Below, one piece after another: positions 1 to 7,250 of a stretch of DNA of 64,000 nt. Within the stretch, counting starts at the first letter, position 1. Each line of letters opens with the position of its first letter. Source of the stretch: Phocaeicola coprophilus (GTDB lineage: Bacteria; Bacteroidota; Bacteroidia; Bacteroidales; Bacteroidaceae); NCBI GenBank assembly GCA_016900015.1, contig JACJJM010000018.1, positions 22,605-86,604 of the forward strand, in the 5' to 3' direction. The notes beneath the pieces are model-generated. The model searched no databases. It saw nothing but the letters and a program-made list of their open reading frames with translations, and was not told the origin of the DNA. Position numbers and translations under genes: made by a program.

Positions 1-280
1 TTTCTAATTCAGGCAAGGAGACACGCTGGTCGTCAAGTTGCACAAAGTCGACTCCGTCTTCCGTCACACCTATATATATATAATGCACCAAGGACTCGTC
101 CTTCGTATTGTCCAGATGTTCGCCGGTGGGGAGGTCTAACGGACTTTGAGGGGTTGACTCGCGCATGTTGGTCACGAGCATGAAAAAGAACAGCATCGTA
201 AATATCAAGTCGGGCAGAGAAGCTGTGTTCAGTGTGGGGATTTGCCTGTTGCGTTTATTTCTCATGAACATGCCCATCAT
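1..280 (-). CDS. ExbD/TolR-type biopolymer transport protein, second copy (3' end beyond window)
   Basis: The first 93 codons are visible; the gene runs off the left edge. The protein starts MMGMFMRNKR, has a basic cytoplasmic tail and then one membrane helix at about residues 22-37 (LPDLIFTMLFFFMLV). Asp24 sits where ExbD and TolR carry the membrane aspartate that takes part in proton flow. The rest faces the periplasm. The start ATG overlaps the stop of the upstream exbD in an ATGA arrangement, so the two are probably translationally coupled. Pairs of ExbD paralogues behind one ExbB are common in Bacteroidetes. Whether this one energises TonB or another envelope machine cannot be seen here. 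Confidence 0.85.
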   Translation of the reverse strand, partial: MMGMFMRNKRNRQIPTLNTASLPDLIFTMLFFFMLVTNMRESTPQSPLDLPTGEHLDNTKDESLVHYIYIGVTEDGVDFVQLDDQRVSLPELE

Positions 281-873
281 TCATTTTCTCCTTTCTGTGG
301 TTGCAACATGGTTTCAGAAATGCGCTGGGGATAGCAGGCACGTATCACTTCCTGCTGTTCGACGGAAGCGTCATCAAACGAGCAGTGGAAATAGATTTGA
401 GTCCCGGCTTCCCGGAGTTCGCGATAGGCTTCCCGAAGTTGGTTTTGTATGGAGAAATACGCTTTATAGTTTGTCCGGCTGTCGTATTGCAGGGCGATGA
501 CGTGCGTGTCGGTCACTTGTGTGCGTCCTATCAGTGGCAGCTCGCGTTCGTGTCGTTCCGGCATGTCCGGGTTGTTTGTCGGGTTTTCAATAAAACGTTT
601 TACGCGTGTTTTTATGTCGGAGGCTGCGACCGCTTCATCTCCGATGTAGGTTTGTCCGTCTTTGTCCAGACGGATGATTAGCAGGTCGCGCGTTTTCACT
701 TGCAACGGTGCGACACGTGTGCTGTCTACAGGTGGGGCCAGTTCCTGCCGTATGCTTTTCCTGCTGCCCATCGAAGTAGCCAGCAGAAAGAACACGAGGA
801 GCATGAATGCCATGTCAGCTGTCGATGTGGCATTGATTTCAGGAACGTCTCTTTTGATTCGTCTGCCGAACAT
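277..873 (-). CDS. exbD: ExbD/TolR-type biopolymer transport protein
   Basis: A 198-residue ExbD family protein. The start at 873 (MFGRRIKRD) was preferred to an in-frame ATG 12 codons upstream, because that one lies inside the preceding gene. It has a short charged N-terminus, one membrane helix at about 20-36 with the conserved aspartate (Asp20, in TADMAFMLLVFF), and a long periplasmic domain. ExbB and ExbD form the proton-driven motor that powers TonB-dependent receptors such as SusC. It begins 4 bases after the stop of the four-helix membrane gene and overlaps the next exbD, so the genes from 2159 leftwards form one operon. The periplasmic part is longer than in E. coli ExbD, as is usual in this phylum. 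Confidence 0.9.
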   Translation of the reverse strand: MFGRRIKRDVPEINATSTADMAFMLLVFFLLATSMGSRKSIRQELAPPVDSTRVAPLQVKTRDLLIIRLDKDGQTYIGDEAVAASDIKTRVKRFIENPTNNPDMPERHERELPLIGRTQVTDTHVIALQYDSRTNYKAYFSIQNQLREAYRELREAGTQIYFHCSFDDASVEQQEVIRACYPQRISETMLQPQKGENE

Positions 874-877
874 GGTT

Positions 878-1357
878 TCACCGTTTGAAATGAATATGCC
901 GGAACGCACCTGCGATGGCCAGCAGGATACAGAGCACGGCCAATCCTAAAAGAAAATAGATGGCGTAGAGCAACATGTCTGTCACCTTCAGCCAAACGGG
1001 ATGGTCGAAGCTCACGCCGTTGACTGTCAGCGGGACGGACGAGGCACACAAGAGGCATCCCAGCAGCAGGGCTATGAATAACCCGATGCCGGCAAACAAA
1101 CGGTAGGTCCGCTTCCGGTTTTGTTGCCAGCTGTGGATGAACTGGAAGACCACAGCACCCAAGGCGGTCAGTAGTGACAATCCCAGCATTCCATAGACCA
1201 GATAGAGGAGCAGGTCGGTCCCCATCGGGTGATTGTATCCGTCATTGGCCGGGTTGTCATACCCTACGCTGAAGAACAGGACTGTGACCACCACGATGCA
1301 CCCCAGCAGCGCGTAGAGAATGCCGTATGACACTTTGTAGAAATGGCTGGTTTTCAT
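878..1357 (-). CDS. Four-helix membrane protein in the exbB-exbD operon
   Basis: A 159-residue protein with four hydrophobic stretches at about residues 9-30, 47-70, 84-105 and 125-152 and no recognised domain. There is no cleavable signal peptide or catalytic motif. It lies between exbB (7 bases upstream) and exbD (4 bases downstream), so it is co-transcribed with the motor genes. That position suggests a role in assembly or in coupling the ExbB/ExbD complex to a partner, but this is inferred from context only. Confidence 0.75.
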   Translation of the reverse strand: MKTSHFYKVSYGILYALLGCIVVVTVLFFSVGYDNPANDGYNHPMGTDLLLYLVYGMLGLSLLTALGAVVFQFIHSWQQNRKRTYRLFAGIGLFIALLLGCLLCASSVPLTVNGVSFDHPVWLKVTDMLLYAIYFLLGLAVLCILLAIAGAFRHIHFKR

Positions 1358-1364
1358 GATGAAA

Positions 1365-2159
1365 TTACATTGGACGTTTATGTACGTTGTATTGCAGAAT
1401 CATGTCGAGCAGGGAGATGGCCGCATCTTCCATTTGGGTCGTGATGGATTCGATTTTTGACAGGATATAGTTGTAGAAGATTTGGAGGATAAGTGCCACG
1501 ATGAGTCCGAAGATGGTCGTGATAAGCGCGACTTTCATGCCTCCTGCAACCACTTCGGATGAGATTTCTCCGGCTTGTTCGATGTCATCAAAGGCCATCA
1601 CCATGCCGACTACTGTCCCGAGGAAGCCGAGCGACGGAGCGATGGTGATGAATAGCGTGATCCAGGAGCATCCCTTTTCCAGATAGCCGGCTTGCACATT
1701 GCCGTAGGCTACGATGGAACGTTCCACGACATCCATGTCTTCATGGATACGCATTAATCCTTGGTAGCAGATGGAAGCCACGGGGCCACGCGTTTCCCGG
1801 CAGAGGCTTTTGGCTCCTTCCACGTCGTCCCGTTGGAGAGCTTCGTCTATTCCGGTCAGGAGGCGTTTGGTGTCGATGTCGGCCAGGCTCAGGTAGATGA
1901 TGCGTTCGATGCACAGTGCCAACCCGAGGACCAGCGTGACGGCAACAAGCGACATGAAGCCGGCATTGCCTTCGATAAACTTTTCTTTGACAAACTGATG
2001 TACGCCCTCAGGCGTTTCGCTTTCACTTATGGTCGGTGTCGTCAGGGTCTCTGTCAGGGCAAACGTATCCTGTACAAGCGTGTCTGACTGGGCATTTGCC
2101 GGAATGGGGCAGAACAAGCAGGCGAGGCACGTCAGCAGTGAGAGGTAAAATGTTTTCAT
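1365..2159 (-). CDS. exbB: MotA/TolQ/ExbB proton channel family protein
   Basis: A 264-residue ExbB-type channel subunit of the inner membrane. An N-terminal signal-like segment (about 1-23, ending ANAQ) is followed by membrane helices at about 62-85, 165-188 and 204-230. The glycine-rich SLGFLGTVVGMVMAF stretch is the family hallmark of the pore. ExbB pentamers with ExbD turn proton-motive force into movement of TonB or similar arms. It is first in the minus-strand operon exbB, membrane protein, exbD, exbD, and has its own promoter at 2191-2221. No tonB gene is present in the visible part of the operon. Confidence 0.9.
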   Translation of the reverse strand: MKTFYLSLLTCLACLFCPIPANAQSDTLVQDTFALTETLTTPTISESETPEGVHQFVKEKFIEGNAGFMSLVAVTLVLGLALCIERIIYLSLADIDTKRLLTGIDEALQRDDVEGAKSLCRETRGPVASICYQGLMRIHEDMDVVERSIVAYGNVQAGYLEKGCSWITLFITIAPSLGFLGTVVGMVMAFDDIEQAGEISSEVVAGGMKVALITTIFGLIVALILQIFYNYILSKIESITTQMEDAAISLLDMILQYNVHKRPM

Positions 2160-2190
2160 GTATTCAAAATTTTCTGTCTTTTCGAGCGTC

Positions 2191-2221
2191 CAAAGTTAAA
2201 GCATCTTTTTGGGATGGCAAA
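2191..2221 (-). promoter_or_regulatory. Bacteroidetes-type promoter of the exbB operon
   Basis: On the minus strand TTTG (2218-2221) is followed after 19 bases by TAACTTTG (2191-2198), matching the -33/-7 pattern of the Bacteroidetes primary sigma factor. It ends about 30 bases before the exbB start. Confidence 0.6.
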
Positions 2222-2272
2222 CAACCGATGGGCGAAAAGGGCTGATACCGGTATCCTTTTGTGGGCTTACGG

Positions 2273-2305
2273 TTTGAGAAAAACGGATGTTTGATTGTAT
2301 TTTTG
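2273..2305 (+). promoter_or_regulatory. Bacteroidetes-type promoter of the DUF2461 gene
   Basis: TTTG (2273-2276), 21 bases, then TATTTTTG (2298-2305), about 20 bases before the ATG at 2326. It lies back to back with the exbB promoter. Confidence 0.6.
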
Positions 2306-2325
2306 CGTAGATTTTAAAAAGCAGA

Positions 2326-3009
2326 ATGATGAAAGAGACTAAAGATTCGCGGGCAGCGCTGTGCCTGCAATTCCTGCGCGAAATCGCCGCGCACAACAAT
2401 CGGGAATGGTTTCAAGCCCATCGCGACCGTTACGAGACGGCCCGCGCGGCTTTTGAGAGCATGGTGGAGGAACTTATCGCTCGCATTACGGTGTTCGACC
2501 CTTCCGTGCAATATTTGACCGTGTCCGATTGCACCTATCGCTTCTATCGGGACATACGCTTTTCGCCCGACAAGTCACCTTATAAACGCCATTTCGGAGC
2601 TTACATCAATGCGAAGGGCAAGAAGTCGTTTCATGGTGGTTATTACCTGCATCTCGAACCGGAACATTGCATGCTGGCCGGAGGGGCCTACGAACTGCCT
2701 TCCGACATCCTGCGTGCTGTACGGCAGAGCATCTGTGAGCAGCCGGAAACGTTTCATGCCATCGTGGGGAGTGAGTCGTTCCGCACGCTGTTTCCCGAGA
2801 TTGGGGAAACTCGTTTGAAGACACTTCCCAAAGGTTTCCCCAAGGATTTCCCTTATCCGGAATATATCCGTTGCAAAGACTATTCCTGTTATCACGTTGT
2901 GCCGGAATCGTTTTTCGCGGCTCCCGACTGGCTGGAGCAGACAGCCGGGGTCTTTGCCGTGATGAAGCCGTTTTTGGACTTTGTAAATGCTACTATTGAC
3001 GACTTTTGA
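2326..3009 (+). CDS. DUF2461 (TIGR02453) family protein
   Basis: A 227-residue cytoplasmic protein of the widespread DUF2461 family. Family features visible are the N-terminal NNREWFQAHR, then RFYRDIRFSPDKSPYK, HFGAYI and the GGYYLHLEP stretch. No enzymatic activity is established for the family. Length is typical. Two adjacent ATG codons (2326 and 2329) could each serve as start. It is a single-gene unit with its own promoter; the neighbour on the right is convergent, 12 bases away. Confidence 0.85.
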   Translation: MMKETKDSRAALCLQFLREIAAHNNREWFQAHRDRYETARAAFESMVEELIARITVFDPSVQYLTVSDCTYRFYRDIRFSPDKSPYKRHFGAYINAKGKKSFHGGYYLHLEPEHCMLAGGAYELPSDILRAVRQSICEQPETFHAIVGSESFRTLFPEIGETRLKTLPKGFPKDFPYPEYIRCKDYSCYHVVPESFFAAPDWLEQTAGVFAVMKPFLDFVNATIDDF

Positions 3010-3021
3010 TTTCGTAAGTTC

Positions 3022-3648
3022 TTACATTTTACAGAAAAAAGAGACAAGGAAGGGGACAGTGAGTTCCAGGATGATGCCATGCAGGATGGCCAGCGGCACC
3101 ATGTGCTTGCCTGAGCAGCGGGTGATCATGGGCAGGAGGACATCCATCGAGTTGATGCCGGCTGCCGATATGGGGGCCAACTTTCCGAAAAAACGGGAGA
3201 ATATCGGTGCACCCAGCAGTGACATCATCTCACGGATGATGTTGGCCAGCAAGGCGAGTGTGCCCAGCTCCGTGGCCACTTGGATACCCACCGACGCTTC
3301 CTTCATCTCTGTGATTAGGACGGAGGAGAGGGAATAGTAGGCAAATCCGCTGCCTACGGCCAGGCAGTCAGCCATGCCCCATTGCGAAATCAGCAGGCTG
3401 GCGAGCACGGAGAAGGCCAGTGTCCCCGCGATGGTCGAGAGGGGGACTAACAGCATCTTCAGGCTCACGCCGCGGATCATTTCTTTTAGATTCTTGTTTG
3501 ACCCGATGCTGATGCCCACCTGGAAGATAAGCACGGATAAGATGGTCATGGGCAGGTTGCTGCTCAACCAGTGCTGGGGGATGAAGTGGCACATACCGGC
3601 CACGCCGCCCAAGGCGAAGAGCAAGAGGACGATTACACTACTTGTCAT
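3022..3648 (-). CDS. lysO: LysO family lysine exporter, C-terminal half
   Basis: A 208-residue membrane protein matching the C-terminal two thirds of LysO (YbjE, DUF340), the inner-membrane exporter of L-lysine. Family signatures are GSGFAYYSLSSVLITE and, near the end, SMDVLLPMITRCSGKHMVPL. The start ATG at 3648 lies inside the last codons of the N-terminal half and overlaps it by 11 bases. The two products (94 and 208 residues) together match the length of a one-piece LysO of about 300 residues. Two-gene LysO transporters are known in Bacteroidetes, so this is probably a natural split and not decay; both halves should be needed for transport. Confidence 0.85.
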   Translation of the reverse strand: MTSSVIVLLLFALGGVAGMCHFIPQHWLSSNLPMTILSVLIFQVGISIGSNKNLKEMIRGVSLKMLLVPLSTIAGTLAFSVLASLLISQWGMADCLAVGSGFAYYSLSSVLITEMKEASVGIQVATELGTLALLANIIREMMSLLGAPIFSRFFGKLAPISAAGINSMDVLLPMITRCSGKHMVPLAILHGIILELTVPFLVSFFCKM

Positions 3649-3922
3649 TGTGACCTCCTTTCTTGAATACAAACCGATAGGCCAGGTAGGATGCCAGCAG
3701 GCTGCCGACCACGCCAAACAGGGCAAGGATGAATGCCTGGTAGCCATATTTACCTAAATTGTCCATCAGTTTATCGTTTGAACCGATGCTGAGACCAAAG
3801 ACAAACAGCATAAAAAACACAGTCAGGGAAATGGTCGTTTCCACTTTGTGCAGGAAGGACACGCGGCGAAATGCATAGCCCACTCCGATTCCTGCGAAGA
3901 GAAGGAATAATATTTTGAACAT
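3638..3922 (-). CDS. LysO family lysine exporter, N-terminal half
   Basis: A 94-residue protein with three hydrophobic segments (about 2-18, 28-46 and 60-82) corresponding to the N-terminal third of LysO. The motif FFMLFVFGLSIGSNDKL is typical of the family and recurs in changed form in the C-terminal half (FQVGISIGSNKNL), as expected for an internally duplicated transporter. It overlaps the C-terminal half by 11 bases, which suggests translational coupling. Its start is about 280 bases downstream of the likely transcription start, leaving an unusually long leader with a short reading frame and a hairpin. Confidence 0.8.
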   Translation of the reverse strand: MFKILFLLFAGIGVGYAFRRVSFLHKVETTISLTVFFMLFVFGLSIGSNDKLMDNLGKYGYQAFILALFGVVGSLLASYLAYRFVFKKGGHNDK

Positions 3923-4077
3923 GATTCAGTCGTTATCTAAAATAGGGTGTGACATAGGCCGGACGCTCCCGTGGAAAGCGTAACCGTGCTTGAATCCTCA
4001 GGACTGAGGATTACGCAAAAAGGATGCACACACACCGGGACGGCATGTGTCGCAGAATGAAAAAGTGGAAGGGTAAT
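3923..4077 (-). promoter_or_regulatory. Long, possibly structured 5' leader of the lysO genes
   Basis: Between the stop of the 34-codon leader frame and the lysO start the minus strand contains a near-perfect hairpin (arms 3993-4000 and 4005-4012, 4-base loop). Further complementary segments surround it: CGTAA/TTACG at 4011-4015 and 3979-3983, and GGTGTG/CACACC at 4031-4036 and 3946-3951. Some arms overlap and could be alternatives. No known riboswitch consensus (lysine, SAM, TPP, cobalamin) was recognised, and no T-run follows the hairpin. An attenuator or translational switch is possible but unproven. Confidence 0.35.
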
Positions 4078-4182
4078 TTAGATAAAGCCGCTGAACCAAT
4101 GGACGTGCACGCAGAAACGCGCGTGTGTCGGACGCATCCGGTACACGTGTTGCACGTAGTTGTTGAAGTATTGGTGTTTCAT
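4078..4182 (-). CDS. Putative 34-residue leader peptide upstream of lysO
   Basis: A short frame starting MKHQYFNNYVQH and ending VHVHWFSGFI, stop TAA at 4078. It begins about 20 bases after the probable transcription start given by the promoter at 4209-4240. It has six histidines and four arginines in 34 residues, many aromatics, no signal peptide and only one lysine. The position fits a leader peptide that senses translation, but the residue bias does not match lysine. No homologue is recalled with certainty, so it may be chance. Confidence 0.35.
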   Translation of the reverse strand: MKHQYFNNYVQHVYRMRPTHARFCVHVHWFSGFI

Positions 4183-4208
4183 TTGCGGGTCTTTTTTGAT
4201 TTTGGGCG

Positions 4209-4240
4209 CAAAGATAGGCAATTCTTTCGGAATAGACGAA
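4209..4240 (-). promoter_or_regulatory. Promoter of the leader/lysO transcript
   Basis: Minus strand TTCG (4237-4240, one mismatch to TTTG), 20 bases, TATCTTTG (4209-4216). It lies head to head with the msrA promoter. Confidence 0.5.
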
Positions 4241-4248
4241 TATCTTTG
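4241..4248 (+). promoter_or_regulatory. -7 element of the msrA promoter
   Basis: TATCTTTG at 4241-4248 fits the TANNTTTG consensus, 37 bases before the msrA ATG. No convincing TTTG is present 20 bases upstream. Confidence 0.45.
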
Positions 4249-4285
4249 CTGGTATCGAATTGTAAACGTTAAAAAAGACAGCTCT

Positions 4286-4786
4286 ATGGAAAAGACAGAA
4301 TCAACGACAGAGGTAGCCATTTTCGCAGGAGGATGCTTTTGGGGTGTGGAGTACTACATGAAACAGTTGCCCGGCATCATCTCCATCGAGTCCGGCTACA
4401 TCGGAGGCCATCAGGAGAATCCCACCTATCAGGAAGTGAAAACGCATGTCACGGGTCACGCCGAAGCCGTGCGTATCGTGTTCGATACTTCCTGCGTCGA
4501 CTATGAGACGTTGGCCAAACGCTTCTTTGAAATCCATGACCCGTGCCAGGCCGACGGGCAGGGTATCGACATCGGGCCGCAATACCGCTCGGAGATATTC
4601 TACACGAACGAACAGCAGAAAGCGACAGCTGAACGTCTGATTGCCATCCTGCGTGCGAAGGGATTGCCTGTGGTCACCCGCCTGACTCCGGCATCGACGT
4701 TCTGGCCTGCGGAGGACTATCATCAGCGTTATTTTGAGAAAAACGGTGGCGAACCGGACTGCCACCGCTATGTGAAACGTTTCTGA
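4286..4786 (+). CDS. msrA: Peptide-methionine (S)-S-oxide reductase MsrA
   Basis: A 166-residue MsrA, which reduces the S-epimer of methionine sulfoxide in proteins and repairs oxidative damage. The catalytic cysteine is Cys17 in GGCFWGVE. Other family blocks are SGYIGGH, PTYQEVKTHVTGHAEAV, FEIHDPCQ, GPQYRSEIFY and the FWPAEDYHQRYFEK end. Cys159 near the C-terminus may act as resolving residue. It is MsrA only, not fused to MsrB. The start at 4286 gives the usual length; upstream in-frame ATG codons lie before the promoter. No signal peptide, so cytoplasmic. A strong terminator follows. Confidence 0.95.
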   Translation: MEKTESTTEVAIFAGGCFWGVEYYMKQLPGIISIESGYIGGHQENPTYQEVKTHVTGHAEAVRIVFDTSCVDYETLAKRFFEIHDPCQADGQGIDIGPQYRSEIFYTNEQQKATAERLIAILRAKGLPVVTRLTPASTFWPAEDYHQRYFEKNGGEPDCHRYVKRF

Positions 4787-4799
4787 CAGACGTCGTGGA

Positions 4800-4858
4800 A
4801 AGGAGAGCACGCCATGTTCCCAATGTACAATTGGGAGCGGCGTGCCCTCCTTGTCTTT
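4800..4858 (+). terminator. Bidirectional Rho-independent terminator
   Basis: Long hairpin with outer arms AAGGAGAGCACGCC and GGCGTGCCCTCCTT (4800-4813 and 4839-4852) and an inner CCCAAT/ATTGGG stem, followed by TGTCTTTT. It lies between the convergent msrA and BASS-type transporter genes. Confidence 0.85.
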
Positions 4859-4895
4859 TAGCCGTATGAAAACGCTTCAGAGTCCGGCCGGGAGC

Positions 4896-5855
4896 TTACC
4901 ACTTGAGCCTTCCATATTTTTCCATGCACCATAGTTGCCAGGAGTTCAGGGAGTTCTGCCAGATGACGTAGGCGCATGGTGCGATGGCGACGACCGGATT
5001 GAGATAAGTCACGATGAGCCAGATACCCACGGCCGTGTTCTTTTGTCCGAGTGCTTGTCCGCCGCTGACGCTGTCGCCGAAACGGCGTCCCACGCTTTTG
5101 CCCGTCCCGAAGAGGATGAGTGTGACCATGAGTGGGACGACTAGGAGCAACATCAGGACGAAGCCGGATATGCCTGCCGTGAAAATGTTGTGCAGTGTGA
5201 GTCCCATGACGATGGACAGATTGGCTGCCCATAGATAGAATCCCAAGTTTTTCATATCCCTTATCCTTTTGGCCAGGGTGGGTAGCCACTGGCGGGTGGC
5301 CATGGCGCAGCAGAATGGCAAGACAAGCACGACGGCCGTGCGTTCGAGGATGGTGAGAAACGAAGCGAGGAAAGAGATGTCTGCCTGCTTTTCTATCAGC
5401 GGAAACAACAAAGGCACGAGCAAGGCTGTGACACCGTTGTCGATGAGTGTGTAGACAGTCATGGAAGCGATGCTCCCACCCAGCTTTTCGGTCACGACGG
5501 CAGCAGCCGAGGCTGTCGGGCAGATGACACATGCGAATACCCCTTCCAGGGCAAACCGCAGGTTGGGTTCGTCGGTTGAAGTTATTGCGAGGACCAGCAG
5601 GCCCGACAGGACGATGCGGATGGCTTGCATCCAGGCGTGCCAGGTGTGCAGGTGAAGGTCGTGCAGGCGTATCTTGCAGAATGTGACATAGAGCGTCAGA
5701 AAGACAAGTGCCGGCATGGCATCGATGAAGTAAGGGCCTGCGATGTCGCCTATCCTTTCGAGTGCCGGCACTTCGGTGAATAGCAGGTAGATGCATGCAC
5801 CGGACAACATGGCACAAGGCAATGTCCATTCTTTTATGAACTTGATTATACCCAT
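4896..5855 (-). CDS. BASS (bile acid:sodium symporter)-like transporter
   Basis: A 319-residue inner-membrane protein with about nine to ten hydrophobic segments along its whole length. It resembles the bile acid:sodium symporter superfamily: CVICPTASAAAVVTEKLGG in the middle, and SGGQALGQKNTAVGIWL followed by NPVVAIAPCAYVIWQNS near the end. The substrate cannot be told; family members move bile acids, pantoate, pyruvate or other organic anions with sodium. It has its own unit, with mgsA 23 bases upstream on the same strand, so the two may be co-transcribed. Confidence 0.75.
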   Translation of the reverse strand: MGIIKFIKEWTLPCAMLSGACIYLLFTEVPALERIGDIAGPYFIDAMPALVFLTLYVTFCKIRLHDLHLHTWHAWMQAIRIVLSGLLVLAITSTDEPNLRFALEGVFACVICPTASAAAVVTEKLGGSIASMTVYTLIDNGVTALLVPLLFPLIEKQADISFLASFLTILERTAVVLVLPFCCAMATRQWLPTLAKRIRDMKNLGFYLWAANLSIVMGLTLHNIFTAGISGFVLMLLLVVPLMVTLILFGTGKSVGRRFGDSVSGGQALGQKNTAVGIWLIVTYLNPVVAIAPCAYVIWQNSLNSWQLWCMEKYGRLKW

Positions 5856-5878
5856 GTTGGTTGAAAGTTGGAGGTTGG

Positions 5879-6403
5879 TTATTTTCCTTTCCTGTTTTTT
5901 CGTTTCTTCATTTGTTCGACAGCTTCCAGGATGATTGGGTGATTGTCGAAGCGTTGTGCGTAAGTGGTGTAGTCCGGATGGATGCGCTCGTATGTCGGGT
6001 CGGTAAACAGCGGGCTGGTGATGATGTGGTCGGCTGTGGAGCGGTTGCAGCAGAACACGATATTTTCCACGCCGGCCAGGCGGGTCAGTGCTTTCACGTC
6101 TGTGTCGTGGGGCTGCAAGGTCATCGGGTCTGTGAAGAAGAAGAGATAGTCGATTTCTCCTTCCACGATGCGCGAACCGATTTGCTGGTCACCTCCGAGC
6201 GGGCCTGATTTCAGGATAGTGATGTCCCACTCGACGTCCGGATGTTTCTCCTCGAGTGCTTTTTTAATCAGTGTGCCGGTCGTGCCTGTGCAGTAGAATT
6301 TGTGTCCGATGAGGCGTTCTGAGTTCCACAACACCCATTCGATCATGTCTTTCTTCATGGCGTCATGAGCCACTAAGCCGATTTTGCGAATAATCTTTGT
6401 CAT
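5879..6403 (-). CDS. mgsA: Methylglyoxal synthase
   Basis: A 174-residue MgsA, which turns dihydroxyacetone phosphate into methylglyoxal and phosphate, a bypass of lower glycolysis under phosphate limitation. Blocks present are LVAHDAMKKDM, the phosphate-binding GTTGTLI, the catalytic GPLGGDQQIGSRI with its aspartate, and FFFTDPMTLQPHDTDVKAL with the second active-site aspartate and histidine. The C-terminus is lysine and arginine rich. It is a cytoplasmic enzyme of usual length. A -7 element TATCTTTG on the minus strand (6435-6442) lies about 32 bases before the start. Confidence 0.95.
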   Translation of the reverse strand: MTKIIRKIGLVAHDAMKKDMIEWVLWNSERLIGHKFYCTGTTGTLIKKALEEKHPDVEWDITILKSGPLGGDQQIGSRIVEGEIDYLFFFTDPMTLQPHDTDVKALTRLAGVENIVFCCNRSTADHIITSPLFTDPTYERIHPDYTTYAQRFDNHPIILEAVEQMKKRKNRKGK

Positions 6404-6668
6404 AGTTGTATTAGTTTTGGAGTTATAGCCTCAGCAAAGATAAGTTATCGTCCGTAACATCGTGCCATCCGGATGGATATTCTTTGCGACATTAACTTTT
6501 ACTTGTTTGAAGGTGGATGGTCGCTTGGAGGACTGAGGTATGTAACTCTGGTACAAGATTCTGTAATTGAGGTAGGCGCTTGAAAGCGGGTTCTCCTTAC
6601 CTTTGCATGCGTCAGACGCCCTTTTCCGGCGAGCTGGTTTTATGACATGACTGTAAAGATAGGAACTT

Positions 6669-7235
6669 ATGACATTGGAAGAATTTAAAGAAATCGTAAA
6701 AGCACGGCGTCCTCTGGACACGGAGGAGATACATCAGTTTATGGACCAAATGAGCAACGAGGCCCGCAAACTCACGTTCCGTCTGAATGCGGCGTATCGC
6801 ACGCCCGAGGAGGTGCGTGCGCTCTTGTCTGAACTTTTTGGCCGTCCTGTGCCTGAGACTTTCCGGGTGTTTCCGCCGTTTTATACGGACTTCGGGAAGA
6901 ACATCGAGGTGGGAGAGGGCGTGTTTATCAACGCCTGTTGCCATTTTCAGGATCATGGAGGCGTCACGCTGGGTGACGGATGCCAGATCGGGCACAATGT
7001 GGTGTTTGCCACACTGAACCACTTTCTGGAACCAGAAAAGCGCAAGATGACTTATCCGGCTCCTATCGTGCTGGGCAAGAACGTGTGGGTAGGGTCGAAT
7101 GTCACCATCCTCCAGGGAGTGACCATCGGTGACAATGCCGTGATAGCCGCAGGAGCTGTGGTGACGAAGGATGTCTCCGCTGACTGTGTAGTCGCAGGAG
7201 TGCCTGCCAAAGTGATTAAGAAGATAGAAGTTTAA
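6669..7235 (+). CDS. Sugar O-acetyltransferase (maltose/galactoside acetyltransferase-like)
   Basis: A 188-residue left-handed beta-helix acyltransferase of the LacA/Maa/NodL group, which uses acetyl-CoA to acetylate a sugar hydroxyl. The N-terminal helical domain (about 1-55, NEARKLTFRLNAAYR) is typical of Maa. The hexapeptide repeats run from about residue 75, with the catalytic histidine His118 in ATLNHF, and end in AGVPAKVIKKI. The exact sugar is unknown. A -7 element TACCTTTG lies near 6597. The DUF362 gene follows after 15 bases, so the two are likely one operon. Confidence 0.85.
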   Translation: MTLEEFKEIVKARRPLDTEEIHQFMDQMSNEARKLTFRLNAAYRTPEEVRALLSELFGRPVPETFRVFPPFYTDFGKNIEVGEGVFINACCHFQDHGGVTLGDGCQIGHNVVFATLNHFLEPEKRKMTYPAPIVLGKNVWVGSNVTILQGVTIGDNAVIAAGAVVTKDVSADCVVAGVPAKVIKKIEV

Positions 7236-7250
7236 CCGTTTGTTATAATC

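Noticed and set aside
3923..4077. Lysine riboswitch before lysO
   Set aside because: The conserved L-box elements could not be found; the hairpin pattern does not match.
4896..5829. 323-codon frame overlapping the BASS-type gene in another minus-strand frame
   Set aside because: Very rich in His and Arg, no hydrophobic pattern; the 319-residue frame has clear membrane helices and family motifs.
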